A stretch of 54,252 nt of DNA from Bacteroides pyogenes DSM 20611 = JCM 6294 (lineage in GTDB: Bacteria > Bacteroidota > Bacteroidia > Bacteroidales > Bacteroidaceae): contig NZ_ATZH01000030.1 in the NCBI RefSeq assembly GCF_000428105.1, positions 1-54,252 on the forward strand, read 5' to 3'. How positions within the stretch are numbered: the stretch's first letter is position 1; the number at the start of each line of letters is the position of its first letter. Positions 8,077 to 16,124 of this stretch are shown here, one piece after another. Made by a program: the position numbers and the translations under genes. The notes beneath the pieces were generated by a model. It searched no databases. It was not told the origin of the DNA and worked only from the letters and a program-made list of their open reading frames with translations.

Positions 8077-10233
8077 ATGAAGGTATATCAGACTAACGAA
8101 ATCAAGAACATCGCTTTATTGGGAAGTTCTGGCTCTGGGAAAACCACTCTCGTGGAAGCTATGCTTTTCGAGAGTGGTGTTATAAAACGTCGCGGAACAA
8201 TTGCCGCAAAAAATACGGTCAGCGATTATTTCCCTGTTGAACAAGAGTACGGATACTCTGTTTTCTCTACCGTTCTTCATGTAGAATGGAACAATAAAAA
8301 ACTGAATATTATAGATTGTCCAGGTTCGGACGACTTTATTGGCAGCGCTGTTACTGCTCTCAACGTGACCGACACCGCAATAGTTCTTCTCAACGGCCAA
8401 TATGGCGTTGAAGTCGGTACGCAAAATCACTTCCGATATACTGAGAAACTGAATAAACCCGTTATTTTTCTGGTCAACCAGCTTGATCATGAAAAATGCG
8501 ACTACGATAATATTTTGGAACAACTGAAAGAAGCTTACGGAGCGAAGGTAGTTCCTATTCAATATCCTATTTCTACCGGTCCCGGTTTCAACGCATTGAT
8601 TGATGTGTTGTTGATGAAAAAATATTCATGGAAACCCGAGGGGGGAGCGCCGATAATTGAAGATATTCCGGCCGACGAAATGGATAAGGCGATGGAAATG
8701 CATAAAGCATTGGTCGAAGCCGCCGCCGAAAATGATGAAGGCTTGATGGAAAAATTCTTCGAACAGGATTCTCTTTCCGAAGACGAAATGCGTGAAGGTA
8801 TTCGAAAAGGGTTGGTTGCGAGAGGAATATTCCCCGTATTCTGTGTTTGTGGAGGAAAAGATATGGGAGTTCGCCGCCTGATGGAATTCTTAGGCAATGT
8901 GGTTCCATTTGTTTCAGAAATGCCGAAAGTCGAAAATACTGAAGGAAAAGAGGTGGCTCCCGACGAAAATGGACCTCAATCACTTTACTTCTTTAAAACA
9001 AGCGTCGAACCTCATATCGGCGAAGTTTCTTACTTTAAGGTGATGAGCGGAAAAGTACGCGAAGGAGACGATTTGGTGAACGCCGACCGTGGATCGAAAG
9101 AGCGTATCGCACAAATCTATGCGGTGGCCGGAGCTAATCGTATCAAGGTGGAAGAATTGCGGGCCGGAGATATCGGCGCGGCTGTTAAGCTAAAAGATGT
9201 GAAGACCGGAAATACGCTGAACGGTAAAGACTGCGAGTATAAGTTTAACTTCATTAAATACCCGAATTCTAAATATTCGCGTGCCATAAAGCCACTGAAT
9301 GAGGCCGATGTGGAAAAGATGATGACCATATTGAACCGTATGCGCGAAGAAGACCCGACATGGGTAGTTGAGCAATCGAAAGAACTGAGGCAAACATTGG
9401 TACACGGGCAGGGTGAGTTCCATCTTCGCACGTTGAAATGGCGTTTAGAGCACAATGAAAAACTTCAGGTGAAATATGAAGAGCCCAAGATACCATATCG
9501 GGAAACTATTACGAAAGCCGCTCGTGCAGACTATCGCCATAAGAAACAATCGGGAGGAGCCGGTCAATTTGGGGAGGTACACCTCATCGTAGAGCCTTAT
9601 AAAGAAGGCATACCTGTGCCCGAAACTTATAAGTTTAATGGACAAGAGTTTAAGATTAATGTGAAAGGAACCGAAGAGATTCCATTGGAATGGGGCGGAA
9701 AACTGGTATTCATCAATAGTATTGTGGGCGGTTCGATTGACGCTCGTTTTATGCCTGCCATATTGAAAGGAATAATGTCGCGAATGGAACAAGGCCCCTT
9801 GACCGGATCGTATGCCCGTGACGTACGCGTGATTGTTTACGACGGTAAGATGCATCCTGTCGATTCTAACGAAATATCTTTCATGCTTGCCGGACGCAAT
9901 GCATTCAGTGAAGCCTTTAAGAATGCCGGACCGAAGATTTTGGAACCTATTTACGATGTCGAAGTATTTGTTCCTTCGGATAAGATGGGCGATGTAATGG
10001 GAGACCTTCAAGGGCGCCGTGCCATGATTATGGGAATGAGCAGTGAGAAAGGCTTCGAAAAGTTGGTCGCTAAAGTTCCATTGAAAGAAATGTCGTCTTA
10101 TTCTACTGCCCTTAGCTCTCTGACCGGAGGTCGAGCTTCGTTTATCATGAAGTTCTCCAGCTATGAGCTCGTACCGACCGATGTGCAAGACAAGCTGATA
10201 AAAGACTTTGAGGCTAAACAGGTTGAGGACTAA
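8077..10233 (+). CDS. fusA2: Elongation factor G paralogue (EF-G2)
   Basis: 718 residues with the full EF-G domain order (GTPase, domain II, III, IV, V). The P-loop is G-S-S-G-S-G-K-T-T at 16-24 instead of the usual G-H-I-D-A-G-K-T-T. The switch II motif reads D-C-P-G-S-D-D (80-86), so Ser84 stands where canonical EF-G has the catalytic His, and the base-recognition motif is N-Q-L-D (134-137) rather than N-K-M-D. These changes match the B. thetaiotaomicron EF-G2 protein, described as supporting translocation without GTP hydrolysis and as needed for gut colonisation and carbon limitation. It is therefore unlikely to be the main EF-G. A strong terminator follows. Family assignment is certain; the functional transfer is by homology. 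Confidence 0.93.
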   Translation: MKVYQTNEIKNIALLGSSGSGKTTLVEAMLFESGVIKRRGTIAAKNTVSDYFPVEQEYGYSVFSTVLHVEWNNKKLNIIDCPGSDDFIGSAVTALNVTDTAIVLLNGQYGVEVGTQNHFRYTEKLNKPVIFLVNQLDHEKCDYDNILEQLKEAYGAKVVPIQYPISTGPGFNALIDVLLMKKYSWKPEGGAPIIEDIPADEMDKAMEMHKALVEAAAENDEGLMEKFFEQDSLSEDEMREGIRKGLVARGIFPVFCVCGGKDMGVRRLMEFLGNVVPFVSEMPKVENTEGKEVAPDENGPQSLYFFKTSVEPHIGEVSYFKVMSGKVREGDDLVNADRGSKERIAQIYAVAGANRIKVEELRAGDIGAAVKLKDVKTGNTLNGKDCEYKFNFIKYPNSKYSRAIKPLNEADVEKMMTILNRMREEDPTWVVEQSKELRQTLVHGQGEFHLRTLKWRLEHNEKLQVKYEEPKIPYRETITKAARADYRHKKQSGGAGQFGEVHLIVEPYKEGIPVPETYKFNGQEFKINVKGTEEIPLEWGGKLVFINSIVGGSIDARFMPAILKGIMSRMEQGPLTGSYARDVRVIVYDGKMHPVDSNEISFMLAGRNAFSEAFKNAGPKILEPIYDVEVFVPSDKMGDVMGDLQGRRAMIMGMSSEKGFEKLVAKVPLKEMSSYSTALSSLTGGRASFIMKFSSYELVPTDVQDKLIKDFEAKQVED

Positions 10234-10250
10234 CTATAAATATAATTTAA

Positions 10251-10298
10251 AAAAAACGAACCGACGAGTATCATACAACTTGCCGGTTCGTTTTTTAT
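10251..10298 (+). terminator. Rho-independent terminator behind fusA2
   Basis: CGAACCG (10257-10263) pairs with CGGTTCG (10284-10290) and is followed by six T. The A-run in front also makes it usable from the other strand, but no minus-strand gene ends here. Confidence 0.85.
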
Positions 10299-10371
10299 TA
10301 GTCTGTTTCTACTGTTCGCATCGGGCTTATTCTCCATTTAACGCTGACCTTTTAAAGAAAAGAGTACCTCA

Positions 10372-10403
10372 TTGCACAAATCGTTAATTTTTCATTATTT
10401 TTG
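10372..10403 (+). promoter_or_regulatory. Promoter of rprXY
   Basis: TTG at 10372-10374 and TATTTTTG at 10396-10403 with 21 bases between them fit the Bacteroides -33/-7 arrangement. Transcription would start near 10410, leaving a leader of about 130 bases before rprX. Confidence 0.55.
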
Positions 10404-10542
10404 CAGCATCCTAAATCTCAGAGGTTACTTTATTAGTCAGATTATTAATCAAATTCGAGATTTGAGTTAATTTGCGCTTTTACCGAGTTAATTCAGGTTA
10501 ATACGCGATGAAAGTTAATTAGGGAGTGTTAATTTTGCTGTC

Positions 10543-12099
10543 ATGAAGAAGTCAACAATTTGGATATTGAGTGTTGTGATGGGGCTTTCTTTTCTTAGTT
10601 TACTGTTTTTGCAGGTAAGCTATATAGAAGAGATGATTAAAACCCGTAAGGAACAATTTGATTCGGCTGTGCGAAATAGTTTGAATCAGGTTTCCAAAGA
10701 TGTGGAATATGCCGAAACGAGACGTTGGCTGATCGAAGATATTTCTGAAGCCGAGAGAAAAGCATTGACAGCCAACAATGCATCCATACAGCAAGATCGC
10801 CTGATGCAGCAAACACAACGCTTTACGGTAAGATCGCGCGACGGGAAGATGTATTCGGATTTTGAATTGAAAGTCATGACTACTAAGCCTTCGGATTTAC
10901 CCAAAGCCATGATTTCCCCCTATCGGGGAACGAAAACAATTCCGGAGACTTCGCGGTCGTTGGTAGAGAGCATTAAGAATCGGTATATGTATCAGCGGGC
11001 ACTGCTCGATGAAGTCGTTTGGCAGATGATTTATCATGCCGGCGACCGTTCGATAGGCGACAGGGTACGCTTCAAGGATTTGGACGATTACTTGAAATCC
11101 AATCTCTATAATAACGGCATAGATTTGCCCTATCATTTTACAGTCATCGATAAAGATGGCCGAGAAGTGTATCGTTGCGCAGATTATGAGGCTAAAGGAA
11201 GCGATGATTCTTACCAGCAGGCACTGTTCAAAAATGACCCTCCTGCAAAAATGAGTATCTTGAAAGTCCATTTTCCGGGAAAAGAAGGATATATTTTCAA
11301 TTCGGTCAGTTTCATGATTCCGTCATTGATATTCACATTCGTTTTGTTGGTTACATTCATTTTCACCATTTATATTGTGTTCCGTCAAAAGAGACTGACA
11401 GAAATGAAGAATGATTTTATCAACAACATGACTCATGAGTTTAAAACGCCGATTTCTACGATATCACTGGCTGCCCAGATGTTGAAAGACCCTTCCGTAG
11501 GGAAATCCCCACAGATGTTCCAGCATATATCGGGAGTGATAAACGATGAAACCAAGCGCTTGCGTTTTCAGGTCGAAAAGGTTTTGCAGATGTCCATGTT
11601 CGACCGGCAAAAGGCCACACTGAAGATGAAAGAAATTGACGCGAATGAGTTGATTACAGGAGTCATTAACACCTTTGCGCTGAAGGTAGAAAGATATAAT
11701 GGCAAAATTACATCGAACCTTCAGGCCACCGATCCTGTTATATTTGCAGATGAGATGCATATTACCAACGTGATTTTCAATCTGATGGACAATGCGGTGA
11801 AATATAAAAAGCCGGAAGAAGAGCTGGAGTTGAACGTGAAGACATGGAATGAAGCCGGCAAATTGATGATTTCGATAAAAGACAACGGGATAGGTATCAA
11901 GAAAGAAAATTTAAAAAAGATATTTGATAAGTTCTATCGTGTGCATACGGGTAATCTGCACGACGTGAAAGGCTTTGGTTTGGGATTGGCTTATGTGAAA
12001 AAAATTATAGTCGATCATAAGGGAACCATCCGCGCCGAAAGCGACCAGAACGTAGGAACTAAATTTATTATAGCATTACCTTTATTAAAAAACAATTGA
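10543..12099 (+). CDS. rprX: Sensor histidine kinase RprX
   Basis: 518 residues: N-terminal membrane helix (about 7-25), periplasmic sensing part (about 26-260), second helix (about 263-283, S-L-I-F-T-F-V-L-L-V-T-F), then the HisKA domain with the phospho-accepting His298 in M-T-H-E-F-K-T-P and a HATPase domain (N-L-M-D-N-A-V-K-Y, D-N-G-I-G-I, F-G-L-G-L-A-Y-V-K). Length and sequence match RprX of Bacteroides fragilis, the sensor of the RprX/RprY two-component system. It is followed after 1 bp by rprY and forms an operon with it. The signal is not evident from sequence. Confidence 0.92.
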   Translation: MKKSTIWILSVVMGLSFLSLLFLQVSYIEEMIKTRKEQFDSAVRNSLNQVSKDVEYAETRRWLIEDISEAERKALTANNASIQQDRLMQQTQRFTVRSRDGKMYSDFELKVMTTKPSDLPKAMISPYRGTKTIPETSRSLVESIKNRYMYQRALLDEVVWQMIYHAGDRSIGDRVRFKDLDDYLKSNLYNNGIDLPYHFTVIDKDGREVYRCADYEAKGSDDSYQQALFKNDPPAKMSILKVHFPGKEGYIFNSVSFMIPSLIFTFVLLVTFIFTIYIVFRQKRLTEMKNDFINNMTHEFKTPISTISLAAQMLKDPSVGKSPQMFQHISGVINDETKRLRFQVEKVLQMSMFDRQKATLKMKEIDANELITGVINTFALKVERYNGKITSNLQATDPVIFADEMHITNVIFNLMDNAVKYKKPEEELELNVKTWNEAGKLMISIKDNGIGIKKENLKKIFDKFYRVHTGNLHDVKGFGLGLAYVKKIIVDHKGTIRAESDQNVGTKFIIALPLLKNN

Positions 12100-12100
12100 T

Positions 12101-12802
12101 ATGGACGAAAAATTGCGTATTTTATTGTGCGAGGATGATGAGAATCTTGGCATGCTTTTAAGAGAATATTTACAGGCAAAAGGTTATTCCGCCGAGTTGT
12201 ATCCTGATGGGGAAGCCGGTTACAAGGCTTTTCTTAAAAACAAATACGATTTGTGCGTATTCGATGTGATGATGCCCAAGAAAGACGGGTTTACATTGGC
12301 ACAGGACGTGCGTGCCGCCAATGCTGAAATTCCTATCATTTTCCTGACGGCTAAAACGTTGAAAGAAGATATTCTGGAAGGATTTAAAATAGGCGCCGAT
12401 GATTACATCACCAAACCTTTCAGTATGGAAGAGCTTACATTCAGAATCGAAGCGATCCTGAGACGTGTGCGCGGAAAGAAAAACAAGGAAAGCAACCTTT
12501 ATAAGATCGGTAAGTTTACTTTCGACACGCAGAAACAAATCTTGTCTACGGAAGACAAGCAAACGAAGCTGACCACCAAAGAATCGGAGCTTCTGGCTTT
12601 GCTTTGCGCCCATGCAAATGAAATATTACAGCGCGATTTTGCATTGAAGACCATCTGGATTGATGACAACTATTTCAATGCGCGCAGTATGGATGTATAC
12701 ATCACTAAATTGCGTAAACACTTGAAAGAAGACGATTCTATCGAGATCATCAATATTCACGGAAAGGGCTACAAGCTCATTACTCCGGAAGTTGAATCTT
12801 GA
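12101..12802 (+). CDS. rprY: Response regulator RprY (OmpR/PhoB type)
   Basis: 233 residues with an N-terminal receiver domain (1-120; acidic pair E-D-D-E near 10-13, phosphorylation site Asp55 in F-D-V-M-M-P, Lys in T-K-P-F) and a C-terminal winged-helix DNA-binding domain (about 132-230, D-V-Y-I-T-K-L-R-K-H-L and G-K-G-Y-K-L). It is the partner of the RprX kinase encoded 1 bp upstream. RprY orthologues in Bacteroidetes control redox- and envelope-related genes; the targets here cannot be deduced. Confidence 0.93.
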   Translation: MDEKLRILLCEDDENLGMLLREYLQAKGYSAELYPDGEAGYKAFLKNKYDLCVFDVMMPKKDGFTLAQDVRAANAEIPIIFLTAKTLKEDILEGFKIGADDYITKPFSMEELTFRIEAILRRVRGKKNKESNLYKIGKFTFDTQKQILSTEDKQTKLTTKESELLALLCAHANEILQRDFALKTIWIDDNYFNARSMDVYITKLRKHLKEDDSIEIINIHGKGYKLITPEVES

Positions 12803-12991
12803 TTCTTGCCGGCCTTAATTACTTGTGCATAAAGCTTGTTTTCATCGTTTTTATTTTATTCATCCATGGATGATAAAAAGAGGGAAAAAGCTTTGTGCCT
12901 GACATGGCCGTTTACAGAACAATTGCCCCAAAAACCGTGAGGGTGGCTTGAAGATCCGCAAGGTTTATTCAGCCGATCTTCTGAAAATATG

Positions 12992-13044
12992 AGATGACAT
13001 GTGAAATGAAAATCAAGTTTTCATGGGCACATGTCATCTTTTTA
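12992..13044 (+). terminator. Long nested hairpin, probable terminator
   Basis: AGATGACATGTG (12992-13003) pairs perfectly with CACATGTCATCT (13028-13039). Inside it ATGAAAA (13005-13011) pairs with TTTTCAT (13018-13024), and five T follow the outer arm. It probably ends the rprXY transcript about 190 bases after rprY and could act on both strands between the convergent genes. The length and nesting are unusual for a plain terminator. Confidence 0.65.
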
Positions 13045-13068
13045 TAGTTTGCAGCTATGATTTACCCA

Positions 13069-13102
13069 AGCGAAATTTCAATGACAGCGAAATTTCAATG
13101 AC
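13069..13102. repeat. Two tandem 17-bp units
   Basis: AGCGAAATTTCAATGAC occurs twice, head to tail, without mismatch (13069-13085 and 13086-13102). Each unit contains the small palindrome GAAATTTC. Either a recent duplication or a pair of binding sites; it lies behind the convergent genes, which makes a promoter role unlikely. Confidence 0.8.
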
Positions 13103-13180
13103 AAGGAGATTTGGAAAATAATCGAAGTGTTTACATATTTTTTTGTACAATGATGCGTCTTCTATAGAATTGCCGTATTT

Positions 13181-13615
13181 TCATTTTTTTCTCCTGACGT
13201 CTTCTTCCTCATAATCGCAAATAGCTTCTATCCACTCTTTAGGCAAAGGTTTCGATTCATGTTTTTCCAAATCGAACATAACCATTACCGATTTACACAC
13301 ACATTTAACATCTTGTGTTTCCGTATCGATTACCCGTTGTATGAGGTGAAAACTCTTGGTGCCGATTTCAGAAACTTTGGTTTGCACGGCTATATGGTCC
13401 GAACCGAATATTTGTGAAAGAAATTCGGCTTCAATATGCACAACCACGATTCCTTCCTTTTCCCAGTTCACCTCAGGGCATACCTTGGCAAAATACTCTG
13501 TTTTTCCCAAATCATAGAAAGAAAAATAAACCGTGTTGTTGACGTGCCCGAATTTGTCCACATCGTTAAAACGCAGTTGTATGGGCAACGTATGATGAAA
13601 AGTGATTTCTTCCAT
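13181..13615 (-). CDS. Acyl-CoA thioesterase (hotdog fold, 4HBT family)
   Basis: 144 residues forming one hotdog domain. The motif R-F-N-D-V-D-K-F-G-H-V-N-N-T-V-Y (about 14-29) is the 4-hydroxybenzoyl-CoA thioesterase signature with the catalytic Asp and the H-V-N-N loop. It would hydrolyse acyl-CoA thioesters in the cytoplasm; chain-length preference is unknown. It diverges from tsaC, and the -7 elements of the two genes lie back to back between them. The charged C-terminal tail (E-E-E-D-V-R-R-K-K) is outside the fold. Confidence 0.88.
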   Translation of the reverse strand: MEEITFHHTLPIQLRFNDVDKFGHVNNTVYFSFYDLGKTEYFAKVCPEVNWEKEGIVVVHIEAEFLSQIFGSDHIAVQTKVSEIGTKSFHLIQRVIDTETQDVKCVCKSVMVMFDLEKHESKPLPKEWIEAICDYEEEDVRRKK

Positions 13616-13632
13616 TGTTTTTACCTAATCTT

Positions 13633-13662
13633 TTTGTATTCGACTCAAAAGTACTATTTTTG
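13633..13662 (+). promoter_or_regulatory. Promoter of tsaC
   Basis: TTTG at 13633-13636, 18 bases, then TATTTTTG at 13655-13662. The start would lie near 13669, about 25 bases before the chosen ATG at 13694. This rules out translation starts further upstream inside the divergent gene. Confidence 0.6.
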
Positions 13663-13676
13663 TGTGTTATTCTCAA
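13646..13676 (-). promoter_or_regulatory. Promoter of the thioesterase gene
   Basis: On the minus strand: TTG (13676-13674), 20 bases, TACTTTTG (13653-13646). It lies back to back with the tsaC -7 element at 13655-13662, leaving one base between them, so the two polymerases probably exclude each other. Confidence 0.6.
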
Positions 13677-13693
13677 TAGAAATATTACAAGAA

Positions 13694-14257
13694 ATGATAG
13701 AAGATATTAAAAAGGCCTGTCAGGTGATGAATGAAGGGGGCGTAATTCTTTATCCCACCGATACGGTATGGGGAATAGGATGCGATGCGACCAACGAAGA
13801 GGCGGTGCGCCGGGTGTATGAAATAAAAAAACGGGCCGACAGCAAGGCGATGCTGGTTCTTGTGGACTCGCCGGTAAAGGTAGACTTCTATGTGCAGGAT
13901 GTGCCGGATGTGGCGTGGGATTTGATGGAAGTTGCCGACAAACCGATGACGATTATCTATTCCGGAGCTCGTAACCTGGCTTCGAACCTGCTGGCCGAAG
14001 ACGGAAGCGTGGGCATCCGCATCACCAACGAACCTTTTTCCAAACAGCTCTGCCGGCAATTCCGCAAAGCGATAGTGTCTACTTCCGCCAATATCAGCGG
14101 CGAACCGGGAGCAGCCAATTTCAGCGAAATAAGTGAGGACATCAAGTCGGCTGTAGACTACATCGTAAGTTTTCGGCAAGACGACATGAGCCGTCCGTCG
14201 CCTTCGAGTATCATTAAACTGGAACCGGGAGGAGTCATTAAAATTATTCGGAAATAA
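13694..14257 (+). CDS. tsaC: L-threonylcarbamoyladenylate synthase (YrdC/Sua5/YciO family)
   Basis: 187 residues forming one YrdC domain. Y-P-T-D-T-V-W-G-I-G-C-D at about 20-31, the K-R-x-x-S-K-A-M-L segment near 47-55 and S-T-S-A-N-I-S-G-E near 138-146 are the family's nucleotide and threonine/bicarbonate binding motifs. The enzyme makes threonylcarbamoyl-AMP for the t6A37 tRNA modification. The open frame extends upstream to 13436, but that part is inside the thioesterase gene and lies before the promoter, so I chose the ATG at 13694. The stop codon touches the ATG of the next gene, indicating an operon with the ClC channel. YciO-type relatives with uncertain activity cannot be fully excluded. 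Confidence 0.88.
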   Translation: MIEDIKKACQVMNEGGVILYPTDTVWGIGCDATNEEAVRRVYEIKKRADSKAMLVLVDSPVKVDFYVQDVPDVAWDLMEVADKPMTIIYSGARNLASNLLAEDGSVGIRITNEPFSKQLCRQFRKAIVSTSANISGEPGAANFSEISEDIKSAVDYIVSFRQDDMSRPSPSSIIKLEPGGVIKIIRK

Positions 14258-16051
14258 ATGGAGAAAGAAAAAGTAAGTTTGGTGCAGCGACTTATCAAGT
14301 GGCGCGAAGAGAACATAAAGGAGAAGAAATTTATTTTGATATTGAGCTTTCTCGTAGGTATTTTTTCGGCCATCGCCGCTTTGTTTTTAAAAACATTGAT
14401 TCATGAGATTAAAGATTTTCTGACCGACAACTTTACCGCTACAGGAGCTAACTACTTATATCTGGTATATCCCATTGTCGGAATCTTTTTGGCAGGTTGG
14501 TTTGTGCGGAACGTTGTGAAAGACGACATCAGCCACGGGGTAACCAAGATATTGTATGCCATCTCCCGCAGGCAAGGACGAATCAAAAGACATAACATCT
14601 GGTCGTCCACCATTGCCAGCGCCATTACCATCGGATTCGGAGGATCGGTAGGAGCCGAGGCGCCCATTGTGCTCACCGGTTCGGCCATCGGCTCCAATCT
14701 GGGCAGTGTTTTCAAAATGGAGCACCGCACGCTGATGCTGCTGGTGGGTTGCGGAGCGGCGGGAGCCGTAGCCGGTATTTTTAAAGCGCCCATTGCCGGA
14801 CTGGTGTTTACGCTGGAGGTGCTGATGATCGACCTGACGATGTCTTCCTTGCTTCCCCTTTTGATTTCCGCCGTCACGGCAGCCACCGTGTCGTACGTCA
14901 CGTCCGGAACGGAAGCCATGTTTAAGTTTCACCTCGATCAGGCCTTCGAGCTGGAACGTATCCCATACGTAATTTTACTGGGCATTCTCTGCGGGCTCGT
15001 CTCTCTTTATTTCACCCGCGCCATGAGCTTTGCGGAAGGAGTCTTCGCCAAGCTTTCCAACCCCTACAAGAAGCTTGCTCTCGGAGGGGTGATGCTGAGC
15101 GTGCTTATCTTCCTTTTTCCTCCGCTATATGGCGAGGGTTACGATACGATCGAACTGCTTTTGAACGGAACCAATGCCGCCGATTGGGACAAGGTGATGG
15201 ACAACTCTTTCTTCTACGGCTATGGAAGCCTGCTGCTCATTTATCTTGTGTTTATCATTCTGCTGAAAGTATTCGCCACCAGCGCAACGAACGGTGGCGG
15301 AGGATGTGGCGGTATTTTTGCTCCTTCGCTTTATCTGGGCTGTATCGCCGGATTCGTTTTTTCTCATTTCAGCAATGATTTCGCTTTCTCCGCTTATTTG
15401 CCCGAGAAGAACTTTGCTTTGATGGGAATGGCGGGGGTGATGAGCGGAGTAATGCACGCGCCGCTGACAGGGGTGTTTTTGATAGCCGAACTGACCGGCG
15501 GATACGACCTTTTCCTCCCGTTGATGATTGTATCGGTGAGCGCCTATCTTACGATTATCGCTTTCGAACCCCACAGTATCTACTCGATGCGTCTGGCAAA
15601 GAAAGGAGAATTGCTTACTCACCATAAAGACAAAGCCGTGCTGACTTTGATGACTATGGAGAATGTGGTGGAGAAAGACTTCGTGGAGGTGCATCCGGAG
15701 ATGGAACTGGGCGAACTGGTGAAAGCCATTGCCTCGTCACACCGGAATGTGTTCCCGGTGACGGATAAGAAAACGGGCGTATTGCTTGGCATCGTATTGT
15801 TGGACGACATACGCAACATCATGTTCCGTCAGGAACTCTACCACCGGTTTACGGTGAACAAGCTGATGACTTCGGCGCCTGCCAAGATATACGATACCGA
15901 CGGCATGGAGCAGGTGATGCAGACTTTCGACGATACGAAAGCATGGAACCTGCCTGTGGTGGATGAGGCGGGACGCTATGAAGGATTCGTCTCGAAGTCG
16001 AAAATCTTCAATTCGTACAGAGAGGTGTTGGTACACTTCTCGGAAGATTAA
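14258..16051 (+). CDS. ClC-family chloride channel or antiporter with CBS domains
   Basis: 597 residues: about ten membrane segments of the ClC fold (about 20-440) and two C-terminal CBS domains (about 465-590). Selectivity-filter motifs are visible: G-G-S-V-G-A-E-A-P (about 127-135, containing the gating Glu) and G-G-G-G-C-G-G-I-F-A-P (about 346-356). It moves chloride or a related anion across the inner membrane, either as a channel or coupled to protons; the CBS pair suggests nucleotide control. It starts directly after the tsaC stop codon, so the two are translationally linked, although no functional connection is obvious. Confidence 0.92.
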   Translation: MEKEKVSLVQRLIKWREENIKEKKFILILSFLVGIFSAIAALFLKTLIHEIKDFLTDNFTATGANYLYLVYPIVGIFLAGWFVRNVVKDDISHGVTKILYAISRRQGRIKRHNIWSSTIASAITIGFGGSVGAEAPIVLTGSAIGSNLGSVFKMEHRTLMLLVGCGAAGAVAGIFKAPIAGLVFTLEVLMIDLTMSSLLPLLISAVTAATVSYVTSGTEAMFKFHLDQAFELERIPYVILLGILCGLVSLYFTRAMSFAEGVFAKLSNPYKKLALGGVMLSVLIFLFPPLYGEGYDTIELLLNGTNAADWDKVMDNSFFYGYGSLLLIYLVFIILLKVFATSATNGGGGCGGIFAPSLYLGCIAGFVFSHFSNDFAFSAYLPEKNFALMGMAGVMSGVMHAPLTGVFLIAELTGGYDLFLPLMIVSVSAYLTIIAFEPHSIYSMRLAKKGELLTHHKDKAVLTLMTMENVVEKDFVEVHPEMELGELVKAIASSHRNVFPVTDKKTGVLLGIVLLDDIRNIMFRQELYHRFTVNKLMTSAPAKIYDTDGMEQVMQTFDDTKAWNLPVVDEAGRYEGFVSKSKIFNSYREVLVHFSED

Positions 16052-16124
16052 ACAAATGGCGATGAGAACGAGACGATTGAGGCTTTACGTATGAATAAAA
16101 GTAGATTTCTAACAAAAAACTGCA

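Larger units (their letters stand above)
12803..13180. other. Intergenic stretch with a long hairpin and a short tandem repeat
   Basis: No gene seen between rprY and the convergent thioesterase gene. It holds a long nested hairpin with a T-tail (12992-13044) and two adjacent identical 17-bp units (13069-13102), annotated separately. Confidence 0.6.

Noticed and set aside
13436..13693. N-terminal extension of tsaC
   Set aside because: The extended frame lies inside the thioesterase gene on the other strand and ahead of the tsaC promoter; the family begins at the ATG at 13694.
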